A DNA stretch of 64,000 nt from assembly GCF_003259905.1 (NCBI RefSeq), contig NZ_QLMG01000013.1, forward strand, positions 1 to 64,000, read 5' to 3'. Below are positions 27,291 through 39,343 of this stretch, piece by piece. The notes beneath the pieces were generated by a model. It was not told where the DNA came from, did no database searches, and saw nothing but the letters and a program-made list of their open reading frames with translations. The position numbers and the translations under genes are program-made. The DNA is from Salipiger aestuarii (GTDB taxonomy: Bacteria; Pseudomonadota; Alphaproteobacteria; Rhodobacterales; Rhodobacteraceae). How positions within the stretch are numbered: position 1 is the first letter of the stretch; every line of letters starts with the position of its first letter.

Positions 27291-27725
27291 TCAGAAGTTC
27301 GGCTGCATCGGGTCCAGCCCGATATGCGTGCCGACGGCGACCATGTCCTGAAGCAGCTTTGCCGCGTCATCGACGGGGCCGGGTTCGTTGACCCAGTTCG
27401 CCTTGACGTCGTGGTACATCGCTTCCGCTTCCTTGACGAGCGCCTCATAGGTCGCCTGGTCCATGTCGGCGTAGGGCACGGCCTTTTCGGCCAGAACGCT
27501 GACGCCCGCGCCGATTTCGACGAACCCGCCGGTAACGACGAACTGCTCGGTGCCCTTGTCGGTATCGACCTTGACGATACCGGGACGCAGCGTCGTGATC
27601 ATGGGCTCGTGGCCCGGACCCACGGCAAGGTCGCCCTCGGCGCCGGGGATCGAAACCAGCGAAGCCTTGGCGGACAGCAGGTTCCGCTCGGGGCTCACCA
27701 GGTCGAATTGCATCATATCAGCCAT
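27291..27725 (-). CDS. atpC: ATP synthase F1 epsilon subunit
   Basis: 144 residues. The N-terminal beta-sandwich holds MQFDLVSPERNLLS and VSIPGAEGDLAVGPGHEPM, typical of epsilon, with a short helical C-terminus. It is part of the F1 central stalk. The ATG at 27725 fits the family; the longer frame upstream is Cys/His-rich and not conserved. It is the last gene of the atpHAGDC operon. Confidence 0.96.
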   Translation of the reverse strand: MADMMQFDLVSPERNLLSAKASLVSIPGAEGDLAVGPGHEPMITTLRPGIVKVDTDKGTEQFVVTGGFVEIGAGVSVLAEKAVPYADMDQATYEALVKEAEAMYHDVKANWVNEPGPVDDAAKLLQDMVAVGTHIGLDPMQPNF

Positions 27726-27775
27726 CAGGGCCTCCGGTTGGTGATGGGGGGCTGCACACCAGCCCCCCGCAGTCA

Positions 27776-29200
<1,425 letters not shown>

Positions 29201-29216
29201 TTATCGTCTCCGGTTC

Positions 29217-30098
29217 TTAGAGCGCCTCGGCGCCCGAGATGATTTCGATCAGTTCGTTGGTGATGACAGCCTGACGCGACCGGTTGTATTCGATGGTCAG
29301 CTTGTCGATCATTTCACCGGCGTTGCGCGTGGCGTTGTCCATCGCGCTCATCCGTGCGCCCTGTTCCGAGGCCGCGTTCTCCAGCAGAGCCGAGAAGATC
29401 TGGGTTGCGACACCACGGGGCAACAGGTCGGCAAGGATGCGTTCCTCGTCCGGCTCGTAATCGTAAAGGGGGCCGCTGGCCGCCTCTTCGGTTTCGGGCG
29501 CATCAAAGGCCGCCGGAATGATCTGCTGTGACTGCGGCACCTGGCTTACCACGTTGACGAACGCCGAGTAAAAGATCGTCGCCACATCGAATTCGCCGCC
29601 ATCGAAGCGGATCAGCACGTCGCGCGCGATCTTTTGCGCGTCGGCGTACCCAAGCCGTTTCACGTCGCCAAGATCGACGTGCCCGATGAACAGCGCGCCA
29701 TGATCGCGCTTGAGCTGCTCGCGGCCCTTCTTGCCGACGGTGAGAATTTTCACCGTCTTGCCTTGGGACTTGAGCGTTTCAATCGCGACGCGCGCCTTCT
29801 TGACGATCGACGAATTGAAGCCACCGCACAGCCCGCGTTCGGCGGTCATGACGATCAGCAGGTGCACGTCGTCCGCGCCGGTTCCCGCAAGCAGTTTGGG
29901 CGCCGTGGCGCTGCTGCCGACAGACGCCGACAGCGCACCGAGCACCGCATTGAAGCGCTCGGCATAGGGGCGGGCCTGTTCCGCGGCATCCTGAGCCCGC
30001 CGCAGTTTTGCGGCGGCCACCATTTGCATGGCCTTGGTGATCTTGCGGGTCGATTTGACCGACGCGATCCGGTTCTTGAGGTCCTTTAGGCTAGGCAT
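29217..30098 (-). CDS. atpG: ATP synthase F1 gamma subunit
   Basis: 293 residues. The N-terminal coiled-coil strand ([20 protein letters not shown]) and the C-terminal strand ([20 protein letters not shown], about 260-280) form the rotor shaft. It couples proton flow through Fo to catalysis in F1. It lies between atpA and atpD as is standard, 21 bases after the atpA stop. Confidence 0.98.
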   Translation of the reverse strand: MPSLKDLKNRIASVKSTRKITKAMQMVAAAKLRRAQDAAEQARPYAERFNAVLGALSASVGSSATAPKLLAGTGADDVHLLIVMTAERGLCGGFNSSIVKKARVAIETLKSQGKTVKILTVGKKGREQLKRDHGALFIGHVDLGDVKRLGYADAQKIARDVLIRFDGGEFDVATIFYSAFVNVVSQVPQSQQIIPAAFDAPETEEAASGPLYDYEPDEERILADLLPRGVATQIFSALLENAASEQGARMSAMDNATRNAGEMIDKLTIEYNRSRQAVITNELIEIISGAEAL

Positions 30099-30119
30099 GA
30101 TCCTGTCCTTTCAGGCCGC

Positions 30120-31658
30120 TCAGGCGTAGGTCTTGGCGAATTCGTCCAGAGCCGCCTTGAGCTTGTCCGCGGGTTCGCCTTTGATCTTGGGGTCCTCTGC
30201 CTCGATCCAGTCGAGGATGTCCTTGCGCTGGCCGCGCAGGAACGCCAGCAGAGCCGCTTCGAACTTGCTGACCTCACGGACCGGGACGTCGTCGAGGTAA
30301 CCGTTGGTGCCCGCGAAGATGATGCAGACGATTTCGGCATTGCTCAGCGGCGAATATTGCGGCTGCTTCATCAGCTCGGTCAGGCGCGCGCCGCGGGCCA
30401 GCAGGCGCTGGGTCGATGCATCGAGGTCAGATCCGAACTGCGCAAAAGCCGCCATTTCGCGATATTGCGCCAGCGACAGCTTCACCGGGCCGGCAACCGA
30501 CGACATCGCCTTGGTCTGGGCCGAAGAGCCGACGCGCGACACCGACAGGCCGGTGTTCACGGCGGGACGGATGCCCTGGAAGAACAGTTCCGTTTCCAGA
30601 AAGATCTGACCGTCGGTGATCGAAATCACGTTGGTCGGGATGAACGCCGACACGTCGCCGCCCTGGGTTTCGATGATCGGCAGCGCCGTCAGCGAGCCCG
30701 AGCCGTGATCTTCGTTCAGCTTGGCCGAACGCTCCAGCAGGCGCGAGTGAAGATAGAACACGTCGCCGGGATAGGCTTCGCGGCCCGGCGGGCGACGCAG
30801 CAGCAGCGACATCTGGCGATACGACACAGCCTGCTTGGACAGGTCATCATAGATGATCAGCGCGTGCTTGCCGTTGTCGCGGAAATATTCCGCCATGGCG
30901 GTCGCGGCGTAGGGAGCGAGGAACTGCATCGGCGCGGGGTCGGATGCGGTTGCGGCCACGACGATCGAATAGTCGATGGCGCCGGTGGCTTCCAGACGCT
31001 TGACCAGCTGCGCCACGGTCGACCGCTTCTGGCCGATGGCGACATAGACGCAGTACAGCTTCTTGCTGTCATCGTCGCCGGCGGCGTCGTTGTAGGATTT
31101 CTGGTTCAGGACCGTATCGAGCGCGATGGCGGTCTTGCCGGTTTGACGGTCGCCAATGATCAGCTCGCGCTGACCACGGCCGATCGGGATCATGGCATCA
31201 ACTGCCTTGAGACCGGTCGCCATCGGCTCGTGCACCGACTTGCGCGGGATGATGCCCGGCGCCTTGACGTCGGCGATGCGGCGCTCGGTGTACTGGATCG
31301 GACCCTTGCCATCCACCGGGTTGCCCAGACCGTCGACGACGCGGCCCAGCAGGCCCTCACCGGCGGGCACGTCCACGATGGAATTTGTGCGCTTGACGAC
31401 ATCGCCTTCCTTGATCTCGCGGTCGGAGCCGAAGATCACGACACCGACGTTGTCGGCTTCGAGGTTCAGCGCCATGCCCATGATGCCGCCGGGAAATTCG
31501 ACCATTTCGCCGGCTTTCACCGCGTCGAGGCCGTGAACGCGGGCGATACCGTCACCGACGGACAGCACGCGACCCACTTCCGCGACTTCGGCTTCCGTGC
31601 CGAAGTTCTGGATCTGCTCCTTCAGGATCGCCGAAATCTCGGCTGCTTGGATACCCAT
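30120..31658 (-). CDS. atpA: ATP synthase F1 alpha subunit
   Basis: 512 residues. The non-catalytic nucleotide site has the P-loop [11 protein letters not shown] (about 170) and the C-terminal [15 protein letters not shown] and [14 protein letters not shown] signatures are present. It assembles as alpha3beta3 with AtpD. Its ATG directly follows the atpH stop with no gap. Confidence 0.98.
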   Translation of the reverse strand: MGIQAAEISAILKEQIQNFGTEAEVAEVGRVLSVGDGIARVHGLDAVKAGEMVEFPGGIMGMALNLEADNVGVVIFGSDREIKEGDVVKRTNSIVDVPAGEGLLGRVVDGLGNPVDGKGPIQYTERRIADVKAPGIIPRKSVHEPMATGLKAVDAMIPIGRGQRELIIGDRQTGKTAIALDTVLNQKSYNDAAGDDDSKKLYCVYVAIGQKRSTVAQLVKRLEATGAIDYSIVVAATASDPAPMQFLAPYAATAMAEYFRDNGKHALIIYDDLSKQAVSYRQMSLLLRRPPGREAYPGDVFYLHSRLLERSAKLNEDHGSGSLTALPIIETQGGDVSAFIPTNVISITDGQIFLETELFFQGIRPAVNTGLSVSRVGSSAQTKAMSSVAGPVKLSLAQYREMAAFAQFGSDLDASTQRLLARGARLTELMKQPQYSPLSNAEIVCIIFAGTNGYLDDVPVREVSKFEAALLAFLRGQRKDILDWIEAEDPKIKGEPADKLKAALDEFAKTYA

Positions 31659-32219
31659 TTATCCGACCTCTTTCATTGCATTCTGGAGAGCGTTGAGCTT
31701 CGACGCGACCGACGTGTCGATCATCTTCGAGCCAACCTTGACAACAAGACCCCCGATGAGTCGCTCATCGACGGTGGTTTTGATCTTGACCTGCTTGCCG
31801 ACGCTGCTGGACAGCGTCTGCGCCAGGCGGCTGGCCTGATCGTCCGACAGGGCGGTGGCCGAGGTCACCTCGGCGGTGATTTCGCCCTTGGATTCGGCGA
31901 TCATCTCGCGCAGGTGCGCGATAAGTTGCGGCAGCACGAACAGACGGCGCTTTTCGGCCAGAAGGCCAAGCGTGTTGTGCATCGCGGGCATAAGACCCAT
32001 CCGCGAGGCGACCGCCATGATACCCTTTTTCATCGACTCGCGCGGATAGACGGGCGACGCGATCAGGTCGCGCAGGTCGGGGCTGTCCGCGATCGCCTGC
32101 GACAGATCGTTCACATTGCTTTCAAGCTGGTCGAGAGCATTGGACTCATTGGCGATCTCGAAGACCGCCGTCGCATAGCGTGCCGCGATGCCGCCGGAGA
32201 TCGAAGCTGGTTCAGACAC
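31659..32219 (-). CDS. atpH: ATP synthase F1 delta subunit
   Basis: 186 residues. The N-terminus [17 protein letters not shown] and the C-terminal [20 protein letters not shown] match the delta subunit, which connects F1 to the peripheral stalk. The start is GTG at 32219 (GTG TCT GAA), preceded by GGAAGGGTGGA. A longer frame reaching 32354 passes through the promoter and is not conserved. It is the first gene of the F1 operon; the Fo genes are elsewhere, as usual in this group. Confidence 0.95.
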   Translation of the reverse strand: MSEPASISGGIAARYATAVFEIANESNALDQLESNVNDLSQAIADSPDLRDLIASPVYPRESMKKGIMAVASRMGLMPAMHNTLGLLAEKRRLFVLPQLIAHLREMIAESKGEITAEVTSATALSDDQASRLAQTLSSSVGKQVKIKTTVDERLIGGLVVKVGSKMIDTSVASKLNALQNAMKEVG

Positions 32220-32322
32220 GTCCACCCTTCCGATATAAGGCCCCCGCGACACTAGGGGCTGTCCCGGCGTCCGGAGGCGTTGTCCCTGCCCTGAGCTGTC
32301 CCAGGGCGTCGAAATCAGCGCG

Positions 32323-32351
32323 GATTTAGCAGAGCCTCCCCGCCCTCGCAA
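32323..32351 (-). promoter_or_regulatory. Promoter of the atpHAGDC operon
   Basis: On the minus strand TTGCGA (complement of 32346-32351) and TAAATC (complement of 32323-32328) are spaced 17 bases, a very good match to the alphaproteobacterial housekeeping promoter. Transcription would begin near 32316, giving a leader of about 95 bases before the GTG. I see no riboswitch-like structure in that leader. Confidence 0.6.
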
Positions 32352-32794
32352 CATGCTTGCAGCGTTTTAAGGTGCGTCCGGGCGCGGGTTTTTTGCCGGT
32401 GCGACCGTGCAGCCGGATCGCGTCGGGAAACAGGGCTTTGAAATGATGCGGTTTTTCAGGTTTTGTTAGGCTATTGGCATTTCTTCCTGCCGCAACGGAA
32501 TGATCGCATCGAGATAGCGCAAACGGTCCGGCGGTTGCCTTGCGGCCGCCCGGGGCATCGTCCGCGAGGCCCCCCTTTTGTCGCGGTACAGCGAGCTTGC
32601 AGGGGCCGTGTTAGCGGTCGCGCAGGAAATGCAAGCTATGCGGCGCCCCGCCGAACGCAAGGCGATTCCCGCGCGCCGCGCGCCGAACACGTTCACAAGA
32701 TCATGATCGACCCGCGACCGAAGACGGCGTGGGGCGCGCAAAGACCGGCCTGCAATCAACCGCTTACCCGGTGCGCCAACGCGCGCAGGCCCGG
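32352..32794. other. Gene-free stretch between atp promoter and methyltransferase
   Basis: About 440 bases with no supported gene. The part near 32360-32480 is AT-richer with T runs, compatible with promoter or terminator function. The part 32480-32790 is GC-rich and open in some frames but lacks codon structure, a ribosome-binding site or a recognisable product. It may hold the 3' untranslated region of the methyltransferase gene that ends at 32795. Confidence 0.5.
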
Positions 32795-33544
32795 TCAGAC
32801 CGGCTTGGGTTCCTTTTTGGGGACCGGCGATAGGACCTCCAGCGGGTTGGGCACGCGCACCCGGTCCCCCAGCCCCTTGCGTTGCGGCGGATAGCGTTTC
32901 GACGCCCGCACGATCAACACCCCGCCCGCCACAACCGCCGGAATGGCGCGCCCGATTCCTTCCCACATCGGCCCGGTCCGCATCCAGAACCGGCGTGGCG
33001 ACGGCGGCTGATACAACACACTGACATGGCTCTGACGCACGAAATCGTACTGCCTGAGCTGGCTGTCGAGCTGGCCAAGCGAATAGGGCCGTCCGAAGCC
33101 GAACGGCGTGTTGTCCGACCGCGCCCACAGGCCCGACCGGTTGGGCACGATGAACAGCGCCTCACCGCCGGGGCCAAGCACGCGGTAGCATTCCTCCAGC
33201 ACTTCGGACGGGCGTTCCGATGTTTCCAGCCCATGCATCAGCACCAGCTTGTCGACATGCCCCGTTTCCAGCGGCCACAGGGTTTCTTCGCACAGCGCGC
33301 TGACGTTGGGCAGGCCCGTGGGCCAGGGCATCACCCCTTGTGGTGCGGGCATAAGCCCGACCACCCGGCGCGATTCCTTGAGATAGGGGCGCAGCAGAGG
33401 CACGGCAAAACCGTAGCCGACCACCGTCTGCCCCTTGGCGTTGGGCCAGTATCGCAGGACCTGATCGCGCACAGCGCGCTGCGCCGCGCGGCCCAGCGCG
33501 CTGCGGTAATAAAAGTCGCGCAAACTGTGCACATCTAGGTGCAT
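32795..33544 (-). CDS. SAM-dependent methyltransferase
   Basis: 249 residues of the class I Rossmann methyltransferase fold. Motif I is the modified VVGYGFAVP (about 41-49) rather than the classical GxGxG. Post-motif regions include [24 protein letters not shown] (about 100-122), then [10 protein letters not shown]. The C-terminal 90 residues contain a possible membrane-associated segment ([16 protein letters not shown]). The substrate is unknown. The start at 33544 gives [15 protein letters not shown]. It is divergent from glyoxalase II with only about 60 bases between the starts, a pairing I recall in relatives. Confidence 0.88.
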   Translation of the reverse strand: MHLDVHSLRDFYYRSALGRAAQRAVRDQVLRYWPNAKGQTVVGYGFAVPLLRPYLKESRRVVGLMPAPQGVMPWPTGLPNVSALCEETLWPLETGHVDKLVLMHGLETSERPSEVLEECYRVLGPGGEALFIVPNRSGLWARSDNTPFGFGRPYSLGQLDSQLRQYDFVRQSHVSVLYQPPSPRRFWMRTGPMWEGIGRAIPAVVAGGVLIVRASKRYPPQRKGLGDRVRVPNPLEVLSPVPKKEPKPV

Positions 33545-33607
33545 TGCGGTGAGGCCTCCGATCCTCCAATGTCGGTGGCAGTCTGGCAAAGCCTCGAAGG
33601 AAAGACC

Positions 33608-34363
33608 ATGGAGATCGTCACCGTCCCCTGCCTTACCGACAATTACGCCTATCTTGTGAAAGGCCCGTCAGGCGTCGTGCTGATCGACGCGCCGGAAGCG
33701 GCGCCGATCGTCGACGCACTTGAGGCCCACGGCTGGGGTCTCAGCGATCTGCTGATCACCCACCACCATCACGATCACGTCGGCGGGGTCGATGCCTTGC
33801 GCGCGCGCTATGGCTGCACCGTCACCGGCCCCCGCGCCGAAGCCGATAAGATGCCCGCGCTCGATCACCCCGTGCAGGGCGGCGACCGCTTCGATGCGGG
33901 CGGGGTGGCCGTGGAGGTGATCCATGTGCCCGGCCACACGCTGGGCCATGTCGCGTTTCACATGCCCGACGCGGACGCCGTGTTCACCGCCGACAGCCTG
34001 ATGGCGCTTGGCTGCGGGCGAATCTTCGAGGGCACCGCCCCGATGATGTGGGACAGCCTGAGCAAGCTTGCCGCGCTTTCCCCCGACACGATGGTTTATT
34101 CGGGCCACGAATACACCGCATCCAACGCCAAGTTCGCATTGACCGTTGAACCAGGCAACAAAGCGCTTATCTTGAGGTCTCATGAGATCGCCAAAGCTCG
34201 GACAGAGGAGCGCCCGACCGCCGCCTGCAAGCTGTCCGAAGAACTGGCCACCAACCCGTTCCTGCGACCCGATTCCCCCGAGATCCGCGATCTTCTGGGC
34301 ATGCAATCTGCGTCAGATGCAGATGTCTTTGCCGAAATCCGCGCCCGGAAGGACCGGTTCTGA
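33608..34363 (+). CDS. gloB: Hydroxyacylglutathione hydrolase (glyoxalase II)
   Basis: 251 residues. The metal-binding motif THHHHDH (53-59), the later VPGHTLGH (about 109-116) with its His ligand, [15 protein letters not shown] and GHEYT (about 165) are all characteristic of GloB. It hydrolyses S-lactoylglutathione to lactate and glutathione, detoxifying methylglyoxal. The ATG at 33608 begins [16 protein letters not shown] as in the family. The C-terminal [14 protein letters not shown] block binds glutathione. Confidence 0.96.
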   Translation: MEIVTVPCLTDNYAYLVKGPSGVVLIDAPEAAPIVDALEAHGWGLSDLLITHHHHDHVGGVDALRARYGCTVTGPRAEADKMPALDHPVQGGDRFDAGGVAVEVIHVPGHTLGHVAFHMPDADAVFTADSLMALGCGRIFEGTAPMMWDSLSKLAALSPDTMVYSGHEYTASNAKFALTVEPGNKALILRSHEIAKARTEERPTAACKLSEELATNPFLRPDSPEIRDLLGMQSASDADVFAEIRARKDRF

Positions 34364-34521
34364 CCCGCCGCTTTTGACGCCAAGAATACACATTCACAGC
34401 AAAAGTGAGCGGCCCCGTCACAGAAACTTCTTGATGGACGGCAGGAGTCGACCAAACTTTAACCATAGAAGGCGATGTTGGGTACCACAACGCCCGACAC
34501 AGACAAGAGGAGCGCCCCACC

Positions 34522-36855
34522 GTGCCGTCTTTCTCGAATACCCTGGAACAGGCCATTCACGCTGCACTGGCTCTCGCGAACTCGCGCAGCCACGAATTTG
34601 CGACGCTGGAACATCTCCTGCTCGCCCTGATCGACGAACCCGACGCCGCCCGCGTGATGAAGGCATGCTCCGTGGACACCGAAGAACTTCGGACCACGCT
34701 GGTGGAATTCATCGACGAGGACCTGTCGAACCTCGTCACCGACATCGAAGGTTCCGAAGCGGTGCCCACCGCCGCTTTCCAGCGCGTCATCCAGCGCGCC
34801 GCGATCCATGTGCAATCTTCAGGCCGCACCGAAGTGACCGGCGCGAACGTGCTTGTCGCGATCTTCGCAGAACGCGAATCCAACGCGGCCTATTTCCTGC
34901 AGGAACAGGACATGACCCGCTATGATGCGGTGAATTTCATCGCGCATGGCGTGGCGAAAAACCCCGCCTACGGCGAGGCGCGCCCGGTCAACGGCGCCCA
35001 GGATGCCGAGGAAGAAGCGGTCAAGGCCGCCCAGTCCGAAGCGCCCGCCGACAACAAGGAATCGGCGCTTGGCAAGTATTGCGTCGATCTGAACGCCAAG
35101 TCTCGCAAAGGGGACGTCGATCCGCTGATCGGCCGCGAACAAGAGGTGGAACGCTGCATTCAGGTGCTGTGCCGCCGCCGCAAGAACAACCCGCTGCTGG
35201 TGGGCGATCCCGGCGTCGGCAAGACCGCCATCGCCGAAGGTCTGGCGCGCAAGATCGTCTCCGGTGACACCCCGGCTGTGCTGTCGAAAACCACCATCTT
35301 CTCGCTCGACATGGGCGCGCTGCTGGCGGGCACCCGCTATCGCGGCGATTTCGAAGAACGGCTCAAGGCCGTCGTGACCGAGCTTGAGGAACATCCCGAC
35401 GGCGTGCTGTTCATCGACGAAATCCACACGGTGATTGGCGCGGGCGCAACCTCGGGCGGGGCGATGGATGCGTCCAACCTGCTGAAACCCGCGCTTCAGG
35501 GCGGCAAGCTGCGCACCATGGGGTCGACCACCTACAAGGAATTCCGCCAGCATTTCGAAAAGGACCGCGCGCTGTCGCGCCGGTTCCAGAAGATCGACGT
35601 GAACGAGCCCTCGGTCCCCGACACAGTCAAGATCCTCAAGGGTCTCAAGCCCTATTTCGAAGAGCATCACAGCGTCAAATACACCGCCGATGCGATCAAG
35701 TCCGCCGTCGAACTTTCGGCGCGCTACATCAACGATCGCAAGCTGCCCGACAAGGCCATCGACGTTATCGACGAGGCCGGCGCGGCGCAGCATCTCGTGG
35801 CCGAATCCAAGCGCCGCAAGACCATCGGTGCCCGGGAAATCGAAGATGTGGTCGCCAAGATCGCCCGCATCCCGCCCAAGAACGTGTCCAAGAACGACGC
35901 CGAACTGCTGCGCGATCTGGAAGGCACGCTCAAGCGGGTGGTCTTTGGCCAGGACAACGCCATCGACGCGCTGGCGGCGGCGATCAAGCTGGCCCGGGCC
36001 GGTCTGCGCGAACCCGAAAAGCCCATCGGCAACTACCTGTTCGCAGGACCGACAGGTGTCGGCAAGACCGAGGTCGCAAAGCAGCTCGCAAGCTCGCTTG
36101 GGGTGGAATTGCTGCGCTTTGACATGTCGGAATACATGGAAAAGCATGCGGTTTCCCGCCTGATCGGCGCGCCTCCGGGCTATGTCGGGTTCGACCAGGG
36201 CGGCCAGCTGACCGATGGTGTCGATCAGCATCCGCATTGCGTGCTGCTGCTGGACGAGATCGAAAAGGCGCACCCGGATGTGTACAACATCCTGCTACAG
36301 GTCATGGACCACGGCTCGCTGACCGATCACAACGGGCGCACGGTGGATTTCCGCAACGTGATCCTGATCATGACCTCGAACGCGGGGGCTGCCGAACAGG
36401 CCAAGGCGGCCATCGGCTTTGGCCGCGACCGTCGCACCGGCGAGGATACGGCGGCTATCGAGCGCACCTTTACGCCGGAATTCCGCAACCGTCTGGACGC
36501 CGTCATCAGCTTCCAGCCGCTGCCGAAAGAGGTGATCCTGTCGGTGGTCGAAAAGTTCGTGCTGCAACTCGAAGCACAACTGATGGACCGCAACGTCAGC
36601 ATCGAACTGACGCGCCCGGCCGCGGAATGGCTGGCCGACAAGGGCTACGACGACCGCATGGGTGCCCGCCCGCTTGGCCGCGTGATCCAGGAAACGCTCA
36701 AGAAACCCTTGGCCGAGGAACTGTTGTTCGGCAAGCTGACCAAGGGCGGCGTGGTCAAGGTGGGCCTGAAAAACGACGCTCTTGACCTCAAGATCGAGGG
36801 GCCCGAAAAGCTGCGCCTGTCAACCAAGAAACCGCCTCTGCTGACGGCCGATTGA
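34522..36855 (+). CDS. clpA: ATP-dependent Clp protease ATP-binding subunit ClpA
   Basis: 777 residues. It has an N-terminal Clp-N repeat domain (1-145) and two AAA+ modules with Walker A at about 228-235 (GDPGVGKT) and about 508-515 (GPTGVGKT). The IGF loop that docks ClpP is present in AAIGFGRDR. ClpA unfolds substrates and feeds them to ClpP, and recognises N-degrons with ClpS. The start is GTG with GAGGAG upstream. The adaptor gene clpS is not adjacent here. A strong terminator follows. Confidence 0.97.
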   Translation: MPSFSNTLEQAIHAALALANSRSHEFATLEHLLLALIDEPDAARVMKACSVDTEELRTTLVEFIDEDLSNLVTDIEGSEAVPTAAFQRVIQRAAIHVQSSGRTEVTGANVLVAIFAERESNAAYFLQEQDMTRYDAVNFIAHGVAKNPAYGEARPVNGAQDAEEEAVKAAQSEAPADNKESALGKYCVDLNAKSRKGDVDPLIGREQEVERCIQVLCRRRKNNPLLVGDPGVGKTAIAEGLARKIVSGDTPAVLSKTTIFSLDMGALLAGTRYRGDFEERLKAVVTELEEHPDGVLFIDEIHTVIGAGATSGGAMDASNLLKPALQGGKLRTMGSTTYKEFRQHFEKDRALSRRFQKIDVNEPSVPDTVKILKGLKPYFEEHHSVKYTADAIKSAVELSARYINDRKLPDKAIDVIDEAGAAQHLVAESKRRKTIGAREIEDVVAKIARIPPKNVSKNDAELLRDLEGTLKRVVFGQDNAIDALAAAIKLARAGLREPEKPIGNYLFAGPTGVGKTEVAKQLASSLGVELLRFDMSEYMEKHAVSRLIGAPPGYVGFDQGGQLTDGVDQHPHCVLLLDEIEKAHPDVYNILLQVMDHGSLTDHNGRTVDFRNVILIMTSNAGAAEQAKAAIGFGRDRRTGEDTAAIERTFTPEFRNRLDAVISFQPLPKEVILSVVEKFVLQLEAQLMDRNVSIELTRPAAEWLADKGYDDRMGARPLGRVIQETLKKPLAEELLFGKLTKGGVVKVGLKNDALDLKIEGPEKLRLSTKKPPLLTAD

Positions 36856-36877
36856 ACGGCAGCGCCAAAACCCGTCA

Positions 36878-36909
36878 CACCGCCGCGCCCCGTTGCGCGG
36901 CGGTGTTTT
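36878..36909 (+). terminator. Terminator after clpA
   Basis: A perfect 11-base-pair GC-rich stem, CACCGCCGCGC (36878-36888) with GCGCGGCGGTG (36895-36905), has a CCCGTT loop and is followed by TTTT. It lies about 20 bases beyond the clpA stop. Confidence 0.92.
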
Positions 36910-37150
36910 CATTTGTGGACCCTCAACCTTCCGTGCCATCGCCCGCGGTCTCACGAACAGCGACGATGCAGAGCAAGCCGTCCCAAAGCCGCACCGGACG
37001 CGGGCCGTGCAACCTCATCGGGAGAGGGTCCGCAGACATTCGCTGCACGCGGTCGACCTGGGGCTGATCTGATTGCCCGCCGCGTCGGTCCATCGGTCCA
37101 TAGACACAAGGCGCAGGGCCACTCATCGCGCCCTGTCGAACGGGATAGGG
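36910..37150. other. Non-coding or unrecognisable stretch
   Basis: Between the clpA terminator and the TetR pseudogene I see no supported gene. The minus-strand frame of the pseudogene stays open through here, but after about 37160 the translation no longer resembles a regulator. It may be scrambled sequence from the same decay. Confidence 0.45.
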
Positions 37151-37154
37151 CGCC

Positions 37155-37722
37155 GGGTCACATTTCAGCCACGCGCGAAAGCGGGCCAGTTCGTCCAGCG
37201 TCAGCGTCTGCGCACGAAACAGCGTCACATATCCGCGCGCACCGGCCCTGCGCGGCGCGACAATTTCGCTGATCCGCATCGGAATGTGGCCGATCTGGGG
37301 CAGATACACGGTTCAGGCCCGCACCTCCGCCTCATCCGGGGCGTATCCGAACTGTTTGAACATCGTATGGATGGCCCCCAGCCGCGAACGGCGAAATCCA
37401 GCCGCGATTCGCACAGCGCGTTCTCGTTGAACACCTCGATCAGGAGCAGCATCGCGTCGGAAATGGTTTGCGCGTAGACGCCGGTGTTCCTGGCCTATCG
37501 GTCGGAAAGCAACGCGTCCGGCCGCGCCTGCCGATCCTTCAAGAACCAGCAAAAGCTGGTGCAGGACAGATACGGCACACTGGCAAGCGGCTGGATCTTG
37601 ACCGCCTCGACCCCGGACCGCACGAGCGCCTGGCGCGCCGCATCCGGCCACATGTCGCGCGATCCGCGCCAGCCGCTGGTCTTTTCCGGTACGTCGATCC
37701 CGCCGGGCGTGCGGGTCATGGC
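37155..37722 (-). pseudogene. Decayed TetR/AcrR family regulator
   Basis: The minus strand shows consecutive TetR blocks in changing frames. The DNA-binding part reads GVEAVKIQPLA then SCTSFCWFLKDRQ (37620-37520), where the family has G-VSRTSFYWFFKDRE. Next comes NALCESRLDFAVRGWG (about 37425-37380), then MFKQFGYAPDEAEVRA. An in-frame TGA follows at 37313-37315, exactly where relatives have Arg (CGA) in VRART-VYLPQIGH, and the frame then continues to about 37160. The helix-turn-helix Tyr is Cys and at least two frameshifts are present. It is therefore a pseudogene. It lies divergent from the decayed dehydrogenase at 37819, so the pair may once have been regulator and target. Confidence 0.8.
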
Positions 37723-37818
37723 AGCGGCGATAGGCGATCACGCGGTTTTGGGGAAGCAACATGAACATTCAAATGACGTTACTGAACATTTCCGGACGCT
37801 TCAGGCCAGCGTCACGGA

Positions 37819-39253
37819 ATGCCCCATATCGACTGCCTTCTTCTCCGGTCATACCAGTTGAAACGCCTTTCCTTATGCACCCGGATCATGAACTCCGGCC
37901 ATGAAGCCGCCTCCGCGGACGACGTCATGCCCAAAGCGCGTTCCACTGCCGGTCATGCCGAACGCGCCGGCGGCGGCGGTGTGGCGGGACAGCCCGCCGG
38001 TGTTCAACAACACCCTCACCAACAAGGACGAGGAGGTCTGCCCTACATCCGGCAACTGCCCCATGCCTGCCGCGGCTACGGCGGCGCGGTGATGATCGAG
38101 CCGACCCAGCTTGGCCGCCGCACCGGAGGACGGGGCAAGGGCGTCCGGCTGTCCTCGGGTTTCTCGTACAGGCGCCGCGAACCGGCGCGCAGGGCGTTTC
38201 CCAAGCCGGCAAAGGATTGGGATATCGAACGAATCTCCGGCGATTTCCCCGGCGCGACCGGGCGGATGAAGGACGCCGGCATGGACGGGACCGGATTGCA
38301 GGTGTTCGGGCACCGGCCGGGCCAGTTCTGGTCGCCTCTGGCCCACGATCCGGATGGGCCATATGGCGGGCAAACGCTTGATAGCCGGATAAAGCCGCTG
38401 ACGGATGTGCTGGCCGGAATCCGCGCGCGTCCATCATCGGGCCACGCTAGGGGCGCATGAGACCGAGGCGGGCGGCATGACGCCGGATGGGGGGATCGAG
38501 ATCTCCAGGCGCCTCGCTCACAACGGCATGGTCGATTTCCTGAGCGTCGTGCGGGGGCGCATCCATTCCGACCCCGCGATGACCGATCTGATCCCCGCGC
38601 GATGCATGAAAACGCGCTGCATCTGGATTTCGCGGGGGCGTCAAGCCGCAGCCCACGATGCGAAGTTCCGGATCATTCTCTGGACCGAATCCGGTGCCGG
38701 CGCCGGGTTGCACCCCGATGTGGTGGTCGTCGTCACCGGCGGGCCCGCCCAATACCGACCTGTCCGAAAGCGGACAGGAACAACCGCCGGTGGTCAGCAC
38801 CCGGGATCTGATCTCGGGCGATGTGAAGCCGGTCGGGATATTCCGGTCCATGACGAAAGCGGCGATCACCCCGCCCTGATGGCGTTGAACCTTGGGCCCG
38901 ACCTGCGCGCGCTTCAGGACAGGGACACGACATTCACTGTCACCCGCAGGCGGCCGGGGATCAGACGCGATGGCACCCGGCTGAAGGCCACCGTCGGCCC
39001 CGATTACAGCGGCGTTACCAGCGAAGCGTCCGATGACCAGACGATGGACCATGGCGCCATGCCGTTGCACGATCTGCATTTCACACTGAAACACCGCAGT
39101 AGATGAACCAAGGGCGGTGGATCACGCGGCGCTGATCGACGGACGCCCCCGGACCAGGTTCCGCAATCCCCACGGCGCCTTTCAGGTGTTACGCATCGCA
39201 GACGCGGTCAGCGCCCCCCCATGCAGCGATCAGCGTCTGGCCGGGGAAGTCTG
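37819..39253 (+). pseudogene. Decayed FMN/FAD dehydrogenase (DgcA/trimethylamine-dehydrogenase type)
   Basis: Blocks of a roughly 680-residue OYE-type iron-sulfur flavoprotein can be followed in order but in shifting frames: SYQLKRLSL and GHEAAS near the start, RDSPPVFNNTLTNKDEEV (about 37985), REPARRAFPK and DWDIERI (about 38180), QFWSPL and DGPYGG (about 38330), EISRRLAHNGMVDFLSVVRG (38499-38558), PDVVVVVTGG (about 38717), LISGDVKP, LQDRDTTFTVTRR and IDGRPRTRFRNPHGAFQV (about 39130). Relatives demethylate dimethylglycine or similar methylamines. About 180 residues are lost between LDFAG (38620s) and the ATGG block, removing the Fe-S cluster region. Several frameshifts also occur. The gene is dead. 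Confidence 0.82.
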
Positions 39254-39343
39254 ACGCACCGCCCTCCCCTGCGATAGCGACTTGCCCGGTCCCACCGCAC
39301 GGCCATATAGGTTGTCCGCACAGAAACTTTCGACAGGATCAAC

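Noticed and set aside
32466-32794. Minus-strand extension beyond the methyltransferase as a second gene
   Set aside because: Only an Arg/Ala-rich frame without codon structure or ribosome-binding site.
37819-38460. A 213-residue plus-strand protein as a live gene
   Set aside because: Its parts match segments of one large flavoprotein whose remaining parts lie in other frames downstream, so it is a pseudogene piece.
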